This document shows, piece after piece, positions 38,380-46,944 of a DNA stretch of 64,000 bases. The position numbers were made by a program, and so were the translations under genes. The stretch comes from CAISIP01 sp031396205 (GTDB taxonomy: Bacteria > Pseudomonadota > Gammaproteobacteria > Burkholderiales > Burkholderiaceae_C): contig JANNKH010000001.1 in assembly GCA_031396205.1 (NCBI GenBank), forward strand, positions 42,689 to 106,688, read 5' to 3'. The notes under the pieces were generated by a model. The model made no database searches. It saw nothing but the letters and a program-made list of their open reading frames with translations, and was not told where the DNA came from. The stretch's first letter is position 1, and each line of letters begins with the position of its first letter.

Positions 38380-40254
38380 CTATTTACCCATTGGCTGGAT
38401 CGTGAACGGAAGCGAACCATCGTGCAGCGTATTGACAAGCACCTCGCGATGCTTGAGCACGGCGCGCTGGTTGATGGAGCCTTTGTCGGTGACCTCGCCC
38501 AGGTCGATGGACGGCGGCTCCGCCATCAGGTGCAGCCGCGCGATGCGGTTGGCGCTGCCGGTGGCATCCTGCGCCAGATGGTCGACGACCTGCTGGAAGT
38601 GCGCCTGCACCGGGGTGCTTTGCAGCACCTCCGTCATGCTGGCAGTGGCCGGCAGGCCGGAGAGCTTGCGGCAGGCCGCGGTCGGGAAAATCAGGGCGCC
38701 GACCTCTTTCAGGTTCAGCCCGGTGATGACCGCATCCTGCACATAGGGCGCGCCGGCGGCGATGACCTTGCCGCGCAGGGGGCCGACATTGACGAAAGTT
38801 CCGGTGGCAAGTTTGAAGTCCTCTGCAATGCGCCCATCGAACTTCAGCCCGAGGTGGATGTTGTCAGGGTCGATCCACAACACCGCATCGCCGGTGCAGA
38901 AGAATCCCTCATCGTCGAGACTGGCCGTTGTCTCCTCGGGTGCACGCCAGTAGCCCGGCGTGATGTTGGGCCCCTTGTAGCGAACTTCGGTCTTGCCGTC
39001 GACGGGAACAAGCTTGAGCTCGAGTGCGGGGGTCGGGACACCCAGGTCGCCCGCCTTGACGTTGGGATTGGTCACGAAGATACCGAACGGACCCGACTCG
39101 GTCATGCCCAGACCGGTGCCCATCACGATGCGCTCGCCGATTTCGGCTTCCTGGGTTCGATGCAGGCTGTCCCAGATCGGCTGGGCCAGCGCCGCACCGG
39201 CATAGAAGAACATCTTCACGCGCGACAGTAGCTTGCGGCGCAGTTCCAGGTCTTCCTGCATAGCGCTGGCGATCGCCTCGAACCCGGTCGGCACATTGAA
39301 GTAGACGGTGGGTGCAATCTCGCGCAGGTTGCGCAGGGTCTCGCCGATCAGTGCCGGCACCGGTTTGCCGTCGTCGATATAGAAGCTGCCGCCGTTGTAC
39401 AGGGTCAAGCCGAAATTGTGGTTGCCGCCAAAGGTGTGGTTCCACGGCAGCCAGTCGATCAGCACCGGATGTTCGCCGCTGCGTTCCGACTGAAGCACCG
39501 GCATCGACTGGCGCATCTGCTGCTGGTTGGCGCACCACATGCGATGGGTGTTGATGACCGCCTTGGGCAGTTTGGTCGAGCCCGAGGTGAACAGGAACTT
39601 GGCGATGGTGTCCGGCCCGGTTGCCTGCATCGCCGCGTCAACCGAGGCGGTAGGCGGGGTCGCCGGCAATGCATCAAAACGCGTGGCGGCCGTGCCGCGC
39701 GGGGCATCGCCGGCGGTCAGCACCAGTTCCACGTCTGCGCCGACCGTGGCCGCGATCGCCTTTGCGTAGCGCGCGCCATCGCTGGCAAACACCAGTCCCG
39801 GCGTCAGGGTTTCCAGGACGTGGCGCAATTTTTGGTAATCGGTACTGACCGTGGAGTAGGCCGGTGACACCGGGCAGTACGGAACACCGGCATAAATGCA
39901 GCCCAGTGCCATCTGGGCATGCTCCAGGTCGTTCTCGCTCAGGATTGCAACCGGCCGCTCCGCGTTCAGACCGCGGTCGAGCAGTGCCTGGCCAATTGCG
40001 CGCGCCGACTGCAGCGCCTGCGCGAACGAAATGTGACGCCAGTCGCCGCTGGAGCCGTCGGGCAGTCGCACGCGGCGCGCCATCCAGGTGCGGTCGGGCG
40101 CGGTATGCGCCCAATGCACGAGGCGGTCGGTGATCCGGTGGGCATACGGCTGCAGCGCCTGGTCCGCCATCAGATAGCAGGCACCGTGCGCGCCCTCGCG
40201 CAGCTTGACACGCGTGACGCCGAATTCGAGCGGCCGGTACCTGGCAGTTTCCAT
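38380..40254 (-). CDS. fcs: Feruloyl-CoA synthetase
   Basis: 624 residues, the usual length for feruloyl-CoA synthases. AMP-binding motifs: the P-loop KFLFTSGSTKLPKAVI, the family-typical DWLPWNHTFGGNHNF, GTGLGMTESGPFG, and GFFCTGDAVLWIDP in the hinge region. The enzyme activates ferulate and other hydroxycinnamates to CoA thioesters. It follows the crotonase gene by 12 bp on the minus strand and precedes the esterase remnant and marR. The substrate assignment rests on similarity and neighbours. Confidence 0.88.
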   Translation of the reverse strand: METARYRPLEFGVTRVKLREGAHGACYLMADQALQPYAHRITDRLVHWAHTAPDRTWMARRVRLPDGSSGDWRHISFAQALQSARAIGQALLDRGLNAERPVAILSENDLEHAQMALGCIYAGVPYCPVSPAYSTVSTDYQKLRHVLETLTPGLVFASDGARYAKAIAATVGADVELVLTAGDAPRGTAATRFDALPATPPTASVDAAMQATGPDTIAKFLFTSGSTKLPKAVINTHRMWCANQQQMRQSMPVLQSERSGEHPVLIDWLPWNHTFGGNHNFGLTLYNGGSFYIDDGKPVPALIGETLRNLREIAPTVYFNVPTGFEAIASAMQEDLELRRKLLSRVKMFFYAGAALAQPIWDSLHRTQEAEIGERIVMGTGLGMTESGPFGIFVTNPNVKAGDLGVPTPALELKLVPVDGKTEVRYKGPNITPGYWRAPEETTASLDDEGFFCTGDAVLWIDPDNIHLGLKFDGRIAEDFKLATGTFVNVGPLRGKVIAAGAPYVQDAVITGLNLKEVGALIFPTAACRKLSGLPATASMTEVLQSTPVQAHFQQVVDHLAQDATGSANRIARLHLMAEPPSIDLGEVTDKGSINQRAVLKHREVLVNTLHDGSLPFTIQPMGK

Positions 40255-40266
40255 CGTCTTGGATCT

Positions 40267-41049
40267 TCAGGATTTCTGGACCTTGGCGGCCTTGCCGTCG
40301 AGAAAGGCGCGCACCCGCTGCTTGGCCTCGGGTGCATTCTGCGCAATGGCCGCCATCAGCGACTCGGTGAACAGACCGTGGTCGGCGCTTTGCTCGGCGA
40401 TTCGGGGCAGAGCGTGCATCAGCGCATAGTTGGTCAAAGGGGCGTTCTGGGCGATACGCAGCGCCAGTTCGAGCGCCTTGGCTTGTGCCTGCCCTGCATC
40501 GACAAGGTATTGCGCCAGGCCGATGCGCTCGCCGTCCTGCGCATTGATCACGCGGCCGGTCAGCATCATGTCGGTCATGCGCGCCGCGCCTATCAGCTTG
40601 GGGATACGTACCGAGCCACCACCGCCTACGAAAATGCCACGCGAGCCCTCAGGCAGGGCGTAGAACGCACTGGGGTCCGCTACCCGAATGTGGCATGCGC
40701 TGGCCAGTTCCAGCCCGCCGCCGACCACCGCACCCTGCAGTGCCGCAACGACCGGAACCGGCCCGAACTGCACCGCGTCCAGCGACCTGTGCCAGCTACG
40801 CGAGTGGTGCATGCCCTGACCGGCATCGCGTTCCTCGAGTTCGCTTAAATCCAGCCCGGCGCAGAAATGCTCGCCCACGCCTTGTACGACTGCCGCGCGT
40901 ACATGCGATGGCATGCGCTCGAAGGTTTCGCGCAAGGCCGCGACCAGCGCGTCATCAAGGGCATTGCGCTTCCTGGCGCGGTTCAAGGTAACTATCGCGA
41001 CCTCGCGTTGCTCGCCTTTGAAGTGGATGGTCAGGTCTTGGTTTGGCAT
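40267..41049 (-). CDS. Enoyl-CoA hydratase/crotonase family protein
   Basis: 260 residues. Crotonase oxyanion-hole strands EHFCAGLDLSEL and LQGAVVGGGLELASAC, then RVADPSAFYALPEGSRGIFVGGGGS. The Glu of ALPEGSRG is the expected catalytic residue. It lacks the sequence style of hydroxycinnamoyl-CoA hydratase-lyase, which forms vanillin directly, so hydration without chain cleavage is possible. First gene of the leftward ferulate transcript; its promoter is at 41074-41102. Confidence 0.85.
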   Translation of the reverse strand: MPNQDLTIHFKGEQREVAIVTLNRARKRNALDDALVAALRETFERMPSHVRAAVVQGVGEHFCAGLDLSELEERDAGQGMHHSRSWHRSLDAVQFGPVPVVAALQGAVVGGGLELASACHIRVADPSAFYALPEGSRGIFVGGGGSVRIPKLIGAARMTDMMLTGRVINAQDGERIGLAQYLVDAGQAQAKALELALRIAQNAPLTNYALMHALPRIAEQSADHGLFTESLMAAIAQNAPEAKQRVRAFLDGKAAKVQKS

Positions 41050-41066
41050 GCTGGTTGTCTCGCGAT

Positions 41067-41094
41067 TTGCGTCATTTTAGTTATTGAATATAAT
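41067..41094 (+). promoter_or_regulatory. Promoter of the amidohydrolase gene
   Basis: TTGCGT at 41067-41072 and a perfect TATAAT at 41089-41094, 16-bp spacer. The likely start is near 41101, giving a leader of about 63 nt to ATG 41164. The -10 lies inside the palindromic operator. Confidence 0.6.
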
Positions 41095-41102
41095 CAAATC
41101 AA
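41074..41102 (-). promoter_or_regulatory. Promoter of the crotonase-fcs transcript
   Basis: On the minus strand TTGATT (41102-41097) and TAAAAT (41079-41074) are separated by exactly 17 bp. The start would be near 41067, about 18 nt before the crotonase ATG at 41049. The spacer contains the palindrome at 41084-41097. Confidence 0.6.
41084..41097. promoter_or_regulatory. Palindromic operator, probable MarR target
   Basis: TTGAATATAATCAA is a 14-bp dyad with 12 symmetric positions. It sits where the two divergent promoters overlap, so one bound dimer would block both. MarR proteins commonly bind AT-rich palindromes of this size, and a marR gene closes the leftward operon. Confidence 0.6.
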
Positions 41103-41163
41103 GCTCGGTAAGGCCCAATTGCCTTCGCGTTTTCCCTAGTCACTCTCATCGTCAGGAGCGCGA

Positions 41164-42033
41164 ATGGACCACCACAATCTCATTGCGATCGACATCCACA
41201 CCCACGCCGAGGTGAGTTGCTGGAACCCGTTTGACAACTATGGCGAGGAATACGACCGGGCCGCGGACAAGTACTTTCGCAACAGCCGCAGGCCGGCTAT
41301 CGCCGAAACGATTGCGTATTACCGCGAGCGCAAGATCGGCCTGGTGATGTTCACCGTCGACGCCGAGACCCAGATGGGCCGCCGGCGCATTCCGAACGAG
41401 GAGATCGCCCAGGCCGCGCGCGATAACGCGGACATGATGATCGCCTTCGCCAGCATCGATCCGCACAAGGGCAAGATGGGCGCGCGCGAGGCGCGCCGGC
41501 TGATCGAGCAGGAGGGTGTCAAGGGCTTCAAGTTCCACCCCACAGTACAAGGTTACCACCCCTACGACAAGATGGCCTGGCCGATCTACGACGTGATCGC
41601 CGAGTACAAACTGCCGGCGATCTTCCACACCGGCCACAGTGGCATCGGCAGCGGCATGCGCTGCGGCGGCGGATTGCGGCTGGAATACAGCAACCCGATG
41701 CACCTGGACGATGTCGCGATCGATTTCCCGGACATGCAGATCGTCATGGCACACCCGAGCTTTCCGTGGCAGGACGAGGCGCTGAGCGTGGCCACGCACA
41801 AACCCAATGTGTGGATCGACCTCAGCGGCTGGAGCCCGAAGTATTTCCCGAAGCAATTGGTGCAATACGCCAACACGCTGCTCAAGGACCGCATCCTGTT
41901 CGGCAGCGACTACCCGCTGATCACGCCGGACCGCTGGATGAACGACTTCGAGGATGCCGGTTTCAAGCCCGAGGTGATGCCGGGCATTCTCAAAGGCAAT
42001 GCGGTGCGGCTGCTAGGGCTGGCAGGTGGCTGA
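41164..42033 (+). CDS. Amidohydrolase-2 family protein, possible beta-ketoacyl-CoA hydrolase
   Basis: 289 residues. Metal-binding IDIHTHAE at the N-terminus, GFKFHPTVQGYHP, IFHTGHSGIG, MAHPSFPWQDEAL and FGSDYPLITPDRW are the amidohydrolase-2 metal and catalytic segments. It resembles the hydrolase that releases acetyl-CoA and the benzoate-type acid from 4-hydroxyphenyl-beta-ketoacyl-CoA in CoA-dependent, non-lyase hydroxycinnamate degradation (CouO of Rhodococcus). Its divergent position opposite crotonase and fcs, with a shared operator, supports this. A decarboxylase of the same superfamily is the alternative. Confidence 0.75.
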   Translation: MDHHNLIAIDIHTHAEVSCWNPFDNYGEEYDRAADKYFRNSRRPAIAETIAYYRERKIGLVMFTVDAETQMGRRRIPNEEIAQAARDNADMMIAFASIDPHKGKMGAREARRLIEQEGVKGFKFHPTVQGYHPYDKMAWPIYDVIAEYKLPAIFHTGHSGIGSGMRCGGGLRLEYSNPMHLDDVAIDFPDMQIVMAHPSFPWQDEALSVATHKPNVWIDLSGWSPKYFPKQLVQYANTLLKDRILFGSDYPLITPDRWMNDFEDAGFKPEVMPGILKGNAVRLLGLAGG

Positions 42034-42034
42034 A

Positions 42035-42056
42035 CGATCAGGGTAATCCCTGATCG
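42035..42056 (+). terminator. Perfect hairpin after the amidohydrolase gene (no T run)
   Basis: CGATCAGGG, loop TAAT, CCCTGATCG: a 9-bp perfect stem beginning two bases after the stop codon. There is no uridine tract, so it may mark a processed or Rho-assisted 3' end. Confidence 0.4.
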
Positions 42057-42161
42057 GCATGCCGGCAATTGGAATGAACGCTTGGCCTGCAGGTGGGTCG
42101 AAGGATCGTGTTTATCCAATCCTTTTCGCCGCCTTCCACCCACCCTTCCCAGGAGCGACCC

Positions 42162-43052
42162 ATGCAACGCAAGACTGCCGCTGACTTCGATCAGGAACTG
42201 CTGATTCTGTTTGACGCCTATGTCCACGGCGGCGTCGACCGGCGTGGCTTTCTGGAACGGGCGCAGAAGTTTGCCGTAGGTGGTATGACGGCCGCCATGT
42301 TGCTGGCGTCACTGAGTCCGAATTTTGCGGGCGCCGAGGTTGTTCCCAAGGACGACAAGCGCATCAAGACTCAGATGCTGGAATATCCATCGCCAACCGG
42401 CTCCGGGACCATGAAGGGCTACCTGGCCGTACCGGCCAACGCCAGCGGCAAATTGCCTGGCGTGCTGGTGGTACATGAGAACCGCGGGCTCAATCCTCAT
42501 ATCGAAGACATCGCCCGGCGTCTGGCGCTGGACAATTTCGTCGCCTTCGCCCCCGATGCACTGACGCCATTGGGCGGGTATCCGGGCGACGAGGACAAGG
42601 CGCGCGAACAGTTCGCCAAGCTGGACCAGACCAAGACCCGCGAGGATTTCCTGGCCGCGGCGCAGGTGCTGAAAACACGCCCGGAGACGACTGGAAGATT
42701 CGGCGCCGTCGGGTTTTGCTATGGTGGCGGCATGGTGCACTTCCTGTCAACCCGCTTGCCGGAACTGGCCGCAGGCGTGCCTTTTTATGGCAACCATCCG
42801 GCTACGGGCGAGGCTGCCAAGGTCAAAGCGCCGTTGTTGATCCATTTCGCGGGCGTCGATGAGCGCATCAATGCCAGCTGGCCGGCGTATGAGGCGGCGC
42901 TCAAGGCTGCAGGCGCCCGATACACAGCGCACCAGTACGACGGTACCCAGCATGGCTTTAACAACGATACGACGCCGCGTTTTGACGCCGCAGCGGCCAA
43001 GCTGGCTTGGGGGCGTACGCTGACGTTCTTCAACCAGCATCTGCGCAGCTGA
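42162..43052 (+). CDS. Dienelactone hydrolase family protein with Tat-type leader
   Basis: 296 residues from ATG 42162, with AGGAG at 42151-42155. Residues 33-60 (DRRGFLERA followed by a hydrophobic segment) resemble a twin-arginine leader, although it starts unusually far from the N-terminus. The alpha/beta hydrolase domain has VVHENRGLNPHIEDIARRLA, GFCYGGGM with the nucleophile Cys, and a C-terminal GTQHGFNND containing the catalytic His, as in YghX-like dienelactone hydrolases. The substrate is unknown. It stands alone between the ferulate and Bug genes. Confidence 0.85.
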   Translation: MQRKTAADFDQELLILFDAYVHGGVDRRGFLERAQKFAVGGMTAAMLLASLSPNFAGAEVVPKDDKRIKTQMLEYPSPTGSGTMKGYLAVPANASGKLPGVLVVHENRGLNPHIEDIARRLALDNFVAFAPDALTPLGGYPGDEDKAREQFAKLDQTKTREDFLAAAQVLKTRPETTGRFGAVGFCYGGGMVHFLSTRLPELAAGVPFYGNHPATGEAAKVKAPLLIHFAGVDERINASWPAYEAALKAAGARYTAHQYDGTQHGFNNDTTPRFDAAAAKLAWGRTLTFFNQHLRS

Positions 43053-43350
43053 GCGCATGAGCGCATGGGCGCATGCATGCTCCGCGCTCAGATTGACGAG
43101 GACCAGCGGGCCCTGATGCGGGAGTTCGCGTTACCGGTTGCCGGGTTGTTCATGCCGATCCGGCAAATCTGCCAGCGGCACGGAGATCGTCGTCGTGTCC
43201 TGCACTTGCATCACAATCGCGTTGGGCTTAGGAGCCTGGCCGGCGAAGCCACCCAGCCAGAGCGCCGCGGCGATTCAGGGCTGGGAGCCTGCGGCATGAT
43301 CAAACAAGGTCTGTGTGCACAGGTGGCCCGTGGCATACCAAGGAACAGCG

Positions 43351-44316
43351 ATGCAATTGTGGATACGGTGTGTGATAGTGACAGGCATGGCTTTGCTGGC
43401 GCTGACCAGCCATACGCAGACTTTTCCGACCAGGACCGTACGCATCATCGTGCCTTTCGGTGCCGGTGGCGTAGCAGACCTCACGGCGCGTACCGTGGCG
43501 GAAAAACTCAGCCAGTCGCTGGGGCAGTCAGTGGTGGTCGAGAACAAGCCCGGGGCCGGTGGCGTGGCGGCCGGCGACCTGGTCGCCAAGGCCGACCCGG
43601 ACGGGCACACGCTGCTATTGATGTCCAACGGAACGGCGGTCAGTGCCGGCCTGTTCAAGTCCTTGCCTTTCGACACCCAACGCGATTTCGCGCCGATCTC
43701 GACCCTGGCAACGTTTGACATAGCCGTTGTGACCGCGGCCGATTCGCGCTTCAAGACCTTGGGCGACCTGGTCGCCTTTGCCAGGGCCAATCCCGGCAAG
43801 CTGAACCTGGGCACGATCAACATCGGCAGTACCCAGAACCTGACCGCCGAACTGCTCAAGTCGGCTGCGGGCATCGATGTGCAGATCGTGCCGTTCAATG
43901 GCACGCCGGCGGTGATCACCGCATTGCGTGGCAACCAGGTGGACGCCGCGATCGAGATCCTGGGCCCGGTGATTGCGCATATCAACAGCAAGGCGGTACG
44001 GGCGCTGGCCGTGACCGGTAGCATGCGCTCGGTCGTCTTGCCGGACGTTCCGACGGCGGTTGAGAGCGGCGTTGCCGGGCTGGTGGCATCGTCCTGGAAT
44101 GCACTGGCTGCACCGGCCAGGACCCCGGCCGCGGTCATCGCCCGCCTGAACAAGGACATCACAGCCGCGGTCAATGCGCCCGATGTGCAGGCCAGGCTGC
44201 GTGGTCTCAACATGGATGCGCACGCCAGTTCGCCGGAACAGGCTGTCGAGCTGCTGGCCAGCGAAACCAGGCGCTGGGGCGATGTGATCATCCGGGCCAA
44301 GATTCCGACCCAGTGA
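43351..44316 (+). CDS. TctC/Bug-family periplasmic binding protein
   Basis: 321 residues from ATG 43351, with AAGGAA upstream. A signal peptide covers about 24 residues. Bug-family motifs: RIIVPFGAGGVADLTAR, VVVENKPGAGGVAAGDLVAKADPDGHTLL and LPDVPTAVESGV. These proteins bind carboxylates, sometimes for a TctAB permease; no tctAB genes lie nearby, so this is an orphan of the type abundant in Burkholderiales. An oxidoreductase gene follows 30 bp downstream and may be cotranscribed. Confidence 0.9.
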   Translation: MQLWIRCVIVTGMALLALTSHTQTFPTRTVRIIVPFGAGGVADLTARTVAEKLSQSLGQSVVVENKPGAGGVAAGDLVAKADPDGHTLLLMSNGTAVSAGLFKSLPFDTQRDFAPISTLATFDIAVVTAADSRFKTLGDLVAFARANPGKLNLGTINIGSTQNLTAELLKSAAGIDVQIVPFNGTPAVITALRGNQVDAAIEILGPVIAHINSKAVRALAVTGSMRSVVLPDVPTAVESGVAGLVASSWNALAAPARTPAAVIARLNKDITAAVNAPDVQARLRGLNMDAHASSPEQAVELLASETRRWGDVIIRAKIPTQ

Positions 44317-44346
44317 GACCGGGCCGGCCAATTGGGGAGTAACGGC

Positions 44347-45240
44347 ATGCAATTGCAACGCATTGGAATGGTGGGTTACGGCGAGGTGGGCAAGATCTTT
44401 TGCGCCGCTTTGCGTGGGCAGGTGGCCTCTGTCAGTGCATGGGATTTGAAGTTTGCCACCGCCCAAACGCGTGTGGCCCAGCGGACCCATGCCCGTGATG
44501 CGGGTGTCGTTGCCTGTGACTCGATAGCGCAATTGTGCGCTGACGCCGATCTGGTGATCTCGGCAGTGACGGCGTCGCATACGCTGGAAGTGGCGCAAGT
44601 GTCAGCCCCGCATCTGCGCCCCGGCACCGTCTTCCTGGACCTGAACTCCGCATCGCCCGGCACCAAGCAGCAGGCCGCTGCGTTGATCGAGGGTGCCGGC
44701 GGACGCTATGTAGAGGCCGGTGTCATGACTTCGGTTCCACCGTACGGTATTCGCGTGCCGATGCTGCTGGGGGGCCGATACGCTGCGCAACTTGCGCCGA
44801 ATTTGACCGCTTGGGGCATGGACGCCAAGGTGGTGTCGGATCAACTGGGTATCGCCAGCGCGATCAAGATGTGCCGTAGCGTGATGATCAAAGGCCTGGA
44901 AGCGCTGGTGATCGAGAGCTACACCACTGCCCGCGCGTACGGGGTCGAGGATCAGATGATCCCGACGTTGCAGGAGACGTTCCCGAGCATCGATTGGCAA
45001 CAGCAGGGCGCCTACTTCTTCAGCCGCGTCGTGCAGCACGGCCAGCGCCGTGCCGAGGAAATGCGCGAGGCGGCCAACACCGTGCGTGAGGCGGGGTTTG
45101 AGCCGACCATGACGGCAGCCATCGCCGCCAAGCAGCAGTGGGTGGCCGATCAGGCCAGCGCGGGGTTGTTCGATGCGGTCGACATCAAAGGCTCGTGGCA
45201 GCCCTATGCAGACACGCTGATCGTGCGGCGCACAACCTGA
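44347..45240 (+). CDS. NAD(P)-dependent oxidoreductase, beta-hydroxyacid dehydrogenase-like (DUF1932 type)
   Basis: 297 residues from ATG 44347, with GGGAG at 44335-44339. The Rossmann turn is IGMVGYGEVGKIF, and LDLNSASPGTKQQ lies in the cofactor domain. The helical C-terminal domain (SAIKMCRSVMIKGLEALVIES) contains the expected catalytic Lys position and resembles DUF1932 proteins. It would oxidise a hydroxy acid using NAD(P). It is 30 bp downstream of the Bug gene, so the bound solute may be its substrate (inference). It ends one base from the convergent ACT gene. Confidence 0.8.
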   Translation: MQLQRIGMVGYGEVGKIFCAALRGQVASVSAWDLKFATAQTRVAQRTHARDAGVVACDSIAQLCADADLVISAVTASHTLEVAQVSAPHLRPGTVFLDLNSASPGTKQQAAALIEGAGGRYVEAGVMTSVPPYGIRVPMLLGGRYAAQLAPNLTAWGMDAKVVSDQLGIASAIKMCRSVMIKGLEALVIESYTTARAYGVEDQMIPTLQETFPSIDWQQQGAYFFSRVVQHGQRRAEEMREAANTVREAGFEPTMTAAIAAKQQWVADQASAGLFDAVDIKGSWQPYADTLIVRRTT

Positions 45241-45241
45241 A

Positions 45242-45778
45242 TCAGGGCGATGGCGCGCCGGCGCCGCTGTCGAACGTGATGTCCACCATCAACTCATTGG
45301 CCAGGCCCTCAAGCCCGTCGCGCAAAGTGTCTGTTTCCAACGATTCGGGCACGGTCAGCTGGGCGTCCAGGTGAAACATCTGCTCGCCCGACATAGCGCC
45401 GCTGGCAATATGTGTCTTCATCTTGTCGATGCTGACACCATGCTCGGCGAGCCGGGTCGAAATCTGACGGATGATGCCGGGACGATCATGGCCGACCAGT
45501 TCCAGGTGGATGCGCCGCTGCGCCGCACTGGCGCTCTGCTCGTCGGCGCGGGCTACCTGGATATGCAGGTCATCGGAGTCGATCGCGCGCAAGGCCTGCT
45601 GCAACGCATCGCAATTCTCGGCTGGCACCTGCAGGTGGACGATGCCGGCGAACTGGCCGGCAAAATTGGCCATCAGGCTGTCGGCCCAGTTGGCGCCGTG
45701 TTCGGCCGCCGTGTCGGAGATGGCGCGCACGACGCCGGGGCGATCGGGGCCGATCAGGGTAACGACTAGTGCGCTCAT
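45242..45778 (-). CDS. Two-ACT-domain protein (GcvR-like)
   Basis: 178 residues from ATG 45778 (MSALVVTLIGPDRPG), with AAGGAG eight bases upstream. Two ACT domains, roughly residues 3-80 and 90-170, each begin with a GxDRPG turn (IGPDRPGVVRAIS and VGHDRPGIIRQIS). This matches the glycine cleavage repressor GcvR family, which senses amino acids by protein contact. No gcv genes are nearby, so its partner is unknown. Confidence 0.85.
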   Translation of the reverse strand: MSALVVTLIGPDRPGVVRAISDTAAEHGANWADSLMANFAGQFAGIVHLQVPAENCDALQQALRAIDSDDLHIQVARADEQSASAAQRRIHLELVGHDRPGIIRQISTRLAEHGVSIDKMKTHIASGAMSGEQMFHLDAQLTVPESLETDTLRDGLEGLANELMVDITFDSGAGAPSP

Positions 45779-45856
45779 GGCATGCTCCTTCAAGATGGAC
45801 CGCCGCGACCAGATGGTCGGCTGCGTGGACGCCGTGGCATGGCGAGTCGTGTCATC

Positions 45857-46801
45857 TTAAGCCTGGCGGGCGGGCGGTGCTGCCCTGGCCGTCCGGGCCT
45901 GGGACGCAGCAGGAAGGACCGCCGCCAGCGTGTTGATGATCAAGCTCTGCGTGGCGTGCTGGGTCAGCGTGGCCGGTCGTTGGGCGCTGACGGCCAGGGA
46001 TATCTGGGCCCGCAATGCAGGCTCGCGGATCGCTCGCAAGCGGAACAAGCCCGGATTGGCGGAGCTTTGCACCGCGTTGCGCGACAAGATGGCATTGCCA
46101 CTGCCATCGGCCACCAGGTCCAGGATGGCCGAGACGCCGTCGATTTCCAGCGCCACGCGCGGGCTGCAGCCCAGCGCGGCCAGTTCGGACTCCACCCGCA
46201 TCCGGATCGCGTTCGGGCGGCTGGGGATGACCAGCGGCAAATGCGCGATGTCGCGCAGACCGATCGACCCGGACTTGGCGCTGTGCGCGCGCGATTGCAC
46301 CAAAAACAGGTCCTCCACCTGCAAGGGTGTGAGCTCGATGTCGGGACTGGCACGCGCGTTGTACAGCAGCACGATGTCCAACCGCCCATTGATCAGGGAC
46401 TCCAGCATGGCGGCAGACAGTCCCTCGCTGATCGAGATGCTGGCCTCCGGCATCTGGCGACCGAACGCCCGCGTCAAGGGTACCGCGAGCACCCGCGCCA
46501 GGCTGGTGGGAAGTCCCACCGCAACCCGGCCGGCCAGCGCGCCGCGCAGCTTGCCCAGTTCCTCGCGCGCGCGCTCGACCTGGTGCAGAATGCCGCGGCC
46601 ATGCGCCAGCAGCAACCGTCCGGCCTCGGTGGGCGTGGCGCCGCGACCGTCGCGCGCCAGCAGGGTCTGGCGCAGTTCGACTTCCAGCAGACGCACCTGG
46701 CGGCTGAGCGCGGGTTGGGCCACACCCAGCGCCGCGGACGCGCGGGTAAAGCCGCCCAACTCGGCAACCCGCACAAAGTATTCAAGCTGCTTGAGGTCCA
46801 T
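45857..46801 (-). CDS. LysR-family regulator of the protocatechuate 4,5-cleavage genes
   Basis: 314 residues. The N-terminal HTH is MDLKQLEYFVRVAELGGFTRASAALGVAQPALSRQVRLLE-like, in the expected position for LysR proteins, and the effector domain follows (GRVAVGLPTSLARV, NGRLDIVLLYN, GNAILSRNAV). It is divergent from ligJ with 143 bp between, the typical LysR layout for an aromatic catabolic operon. The effector is probably a pathway acid such as protocatechuate (inference). Confidence 0.88.
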   Translation of the reverse strand: MDLKQLEYFVRVAELGGFTRASAALGVAQPALSRQVRLLEVELRQTLLARDGRGATPTEAGRLLLAHGRGILHQVERAREELGKLRGALAGRVAVGLPTSLARVLAVPLTRAFGRQMPEASISISEGLSAAMLESLINGRLDIVLLYNARASPDIELTPLQVEDLFLVQSRAHSAKSGSIGLRDIAHLPLVIPSRPNAIRMRVESELAALGCSPRVALEIDGVSAILDLVADGSGNAILSRNAVQSSANPGLFRLRAIREPALRAQISLAVSAQRPATLTQHATQSLIINTLAAVLPAASQARTARAAPPARQA

Positions 46802-46834
46802 GCAATAGGTGGGTTCGGATTGTGATTGGTTCGA

Positions 46835-46869
46835 ATAGCATTGTATGAGTCATGCCGCATTGGTATATC
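46835..46869 (+). promoter_or_regulatory. ligJ promoter with LysR-type half-site dyad
   Basis: TTGTAT (46841-46846) and TATATC (46864-46869) have a 17-bp spacer. The imperfect dyad ATAGCATTGTAT (46835-46846), of the ATA-N6-TAT form favoured by LysR proteins, overlaps the -35. The expected start is near 46876. Confidence 0.45.
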
Positions 46870-46944
46870 TGCTAGTGGCTGCCTGGTCTTCATGTTTGCG
46901 CTGTGCAAGGCCACAATGGCGGTTGAACTCAAGGAGATTTCCCT

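Noticed and set aside
43065..43718. 217-codon plus-strand frame before and across the Bug gene start
   Set aside because: It overlaps the Bug gene in another frame, contains no motif, and the Bug gene has a clear start and signal peptide.
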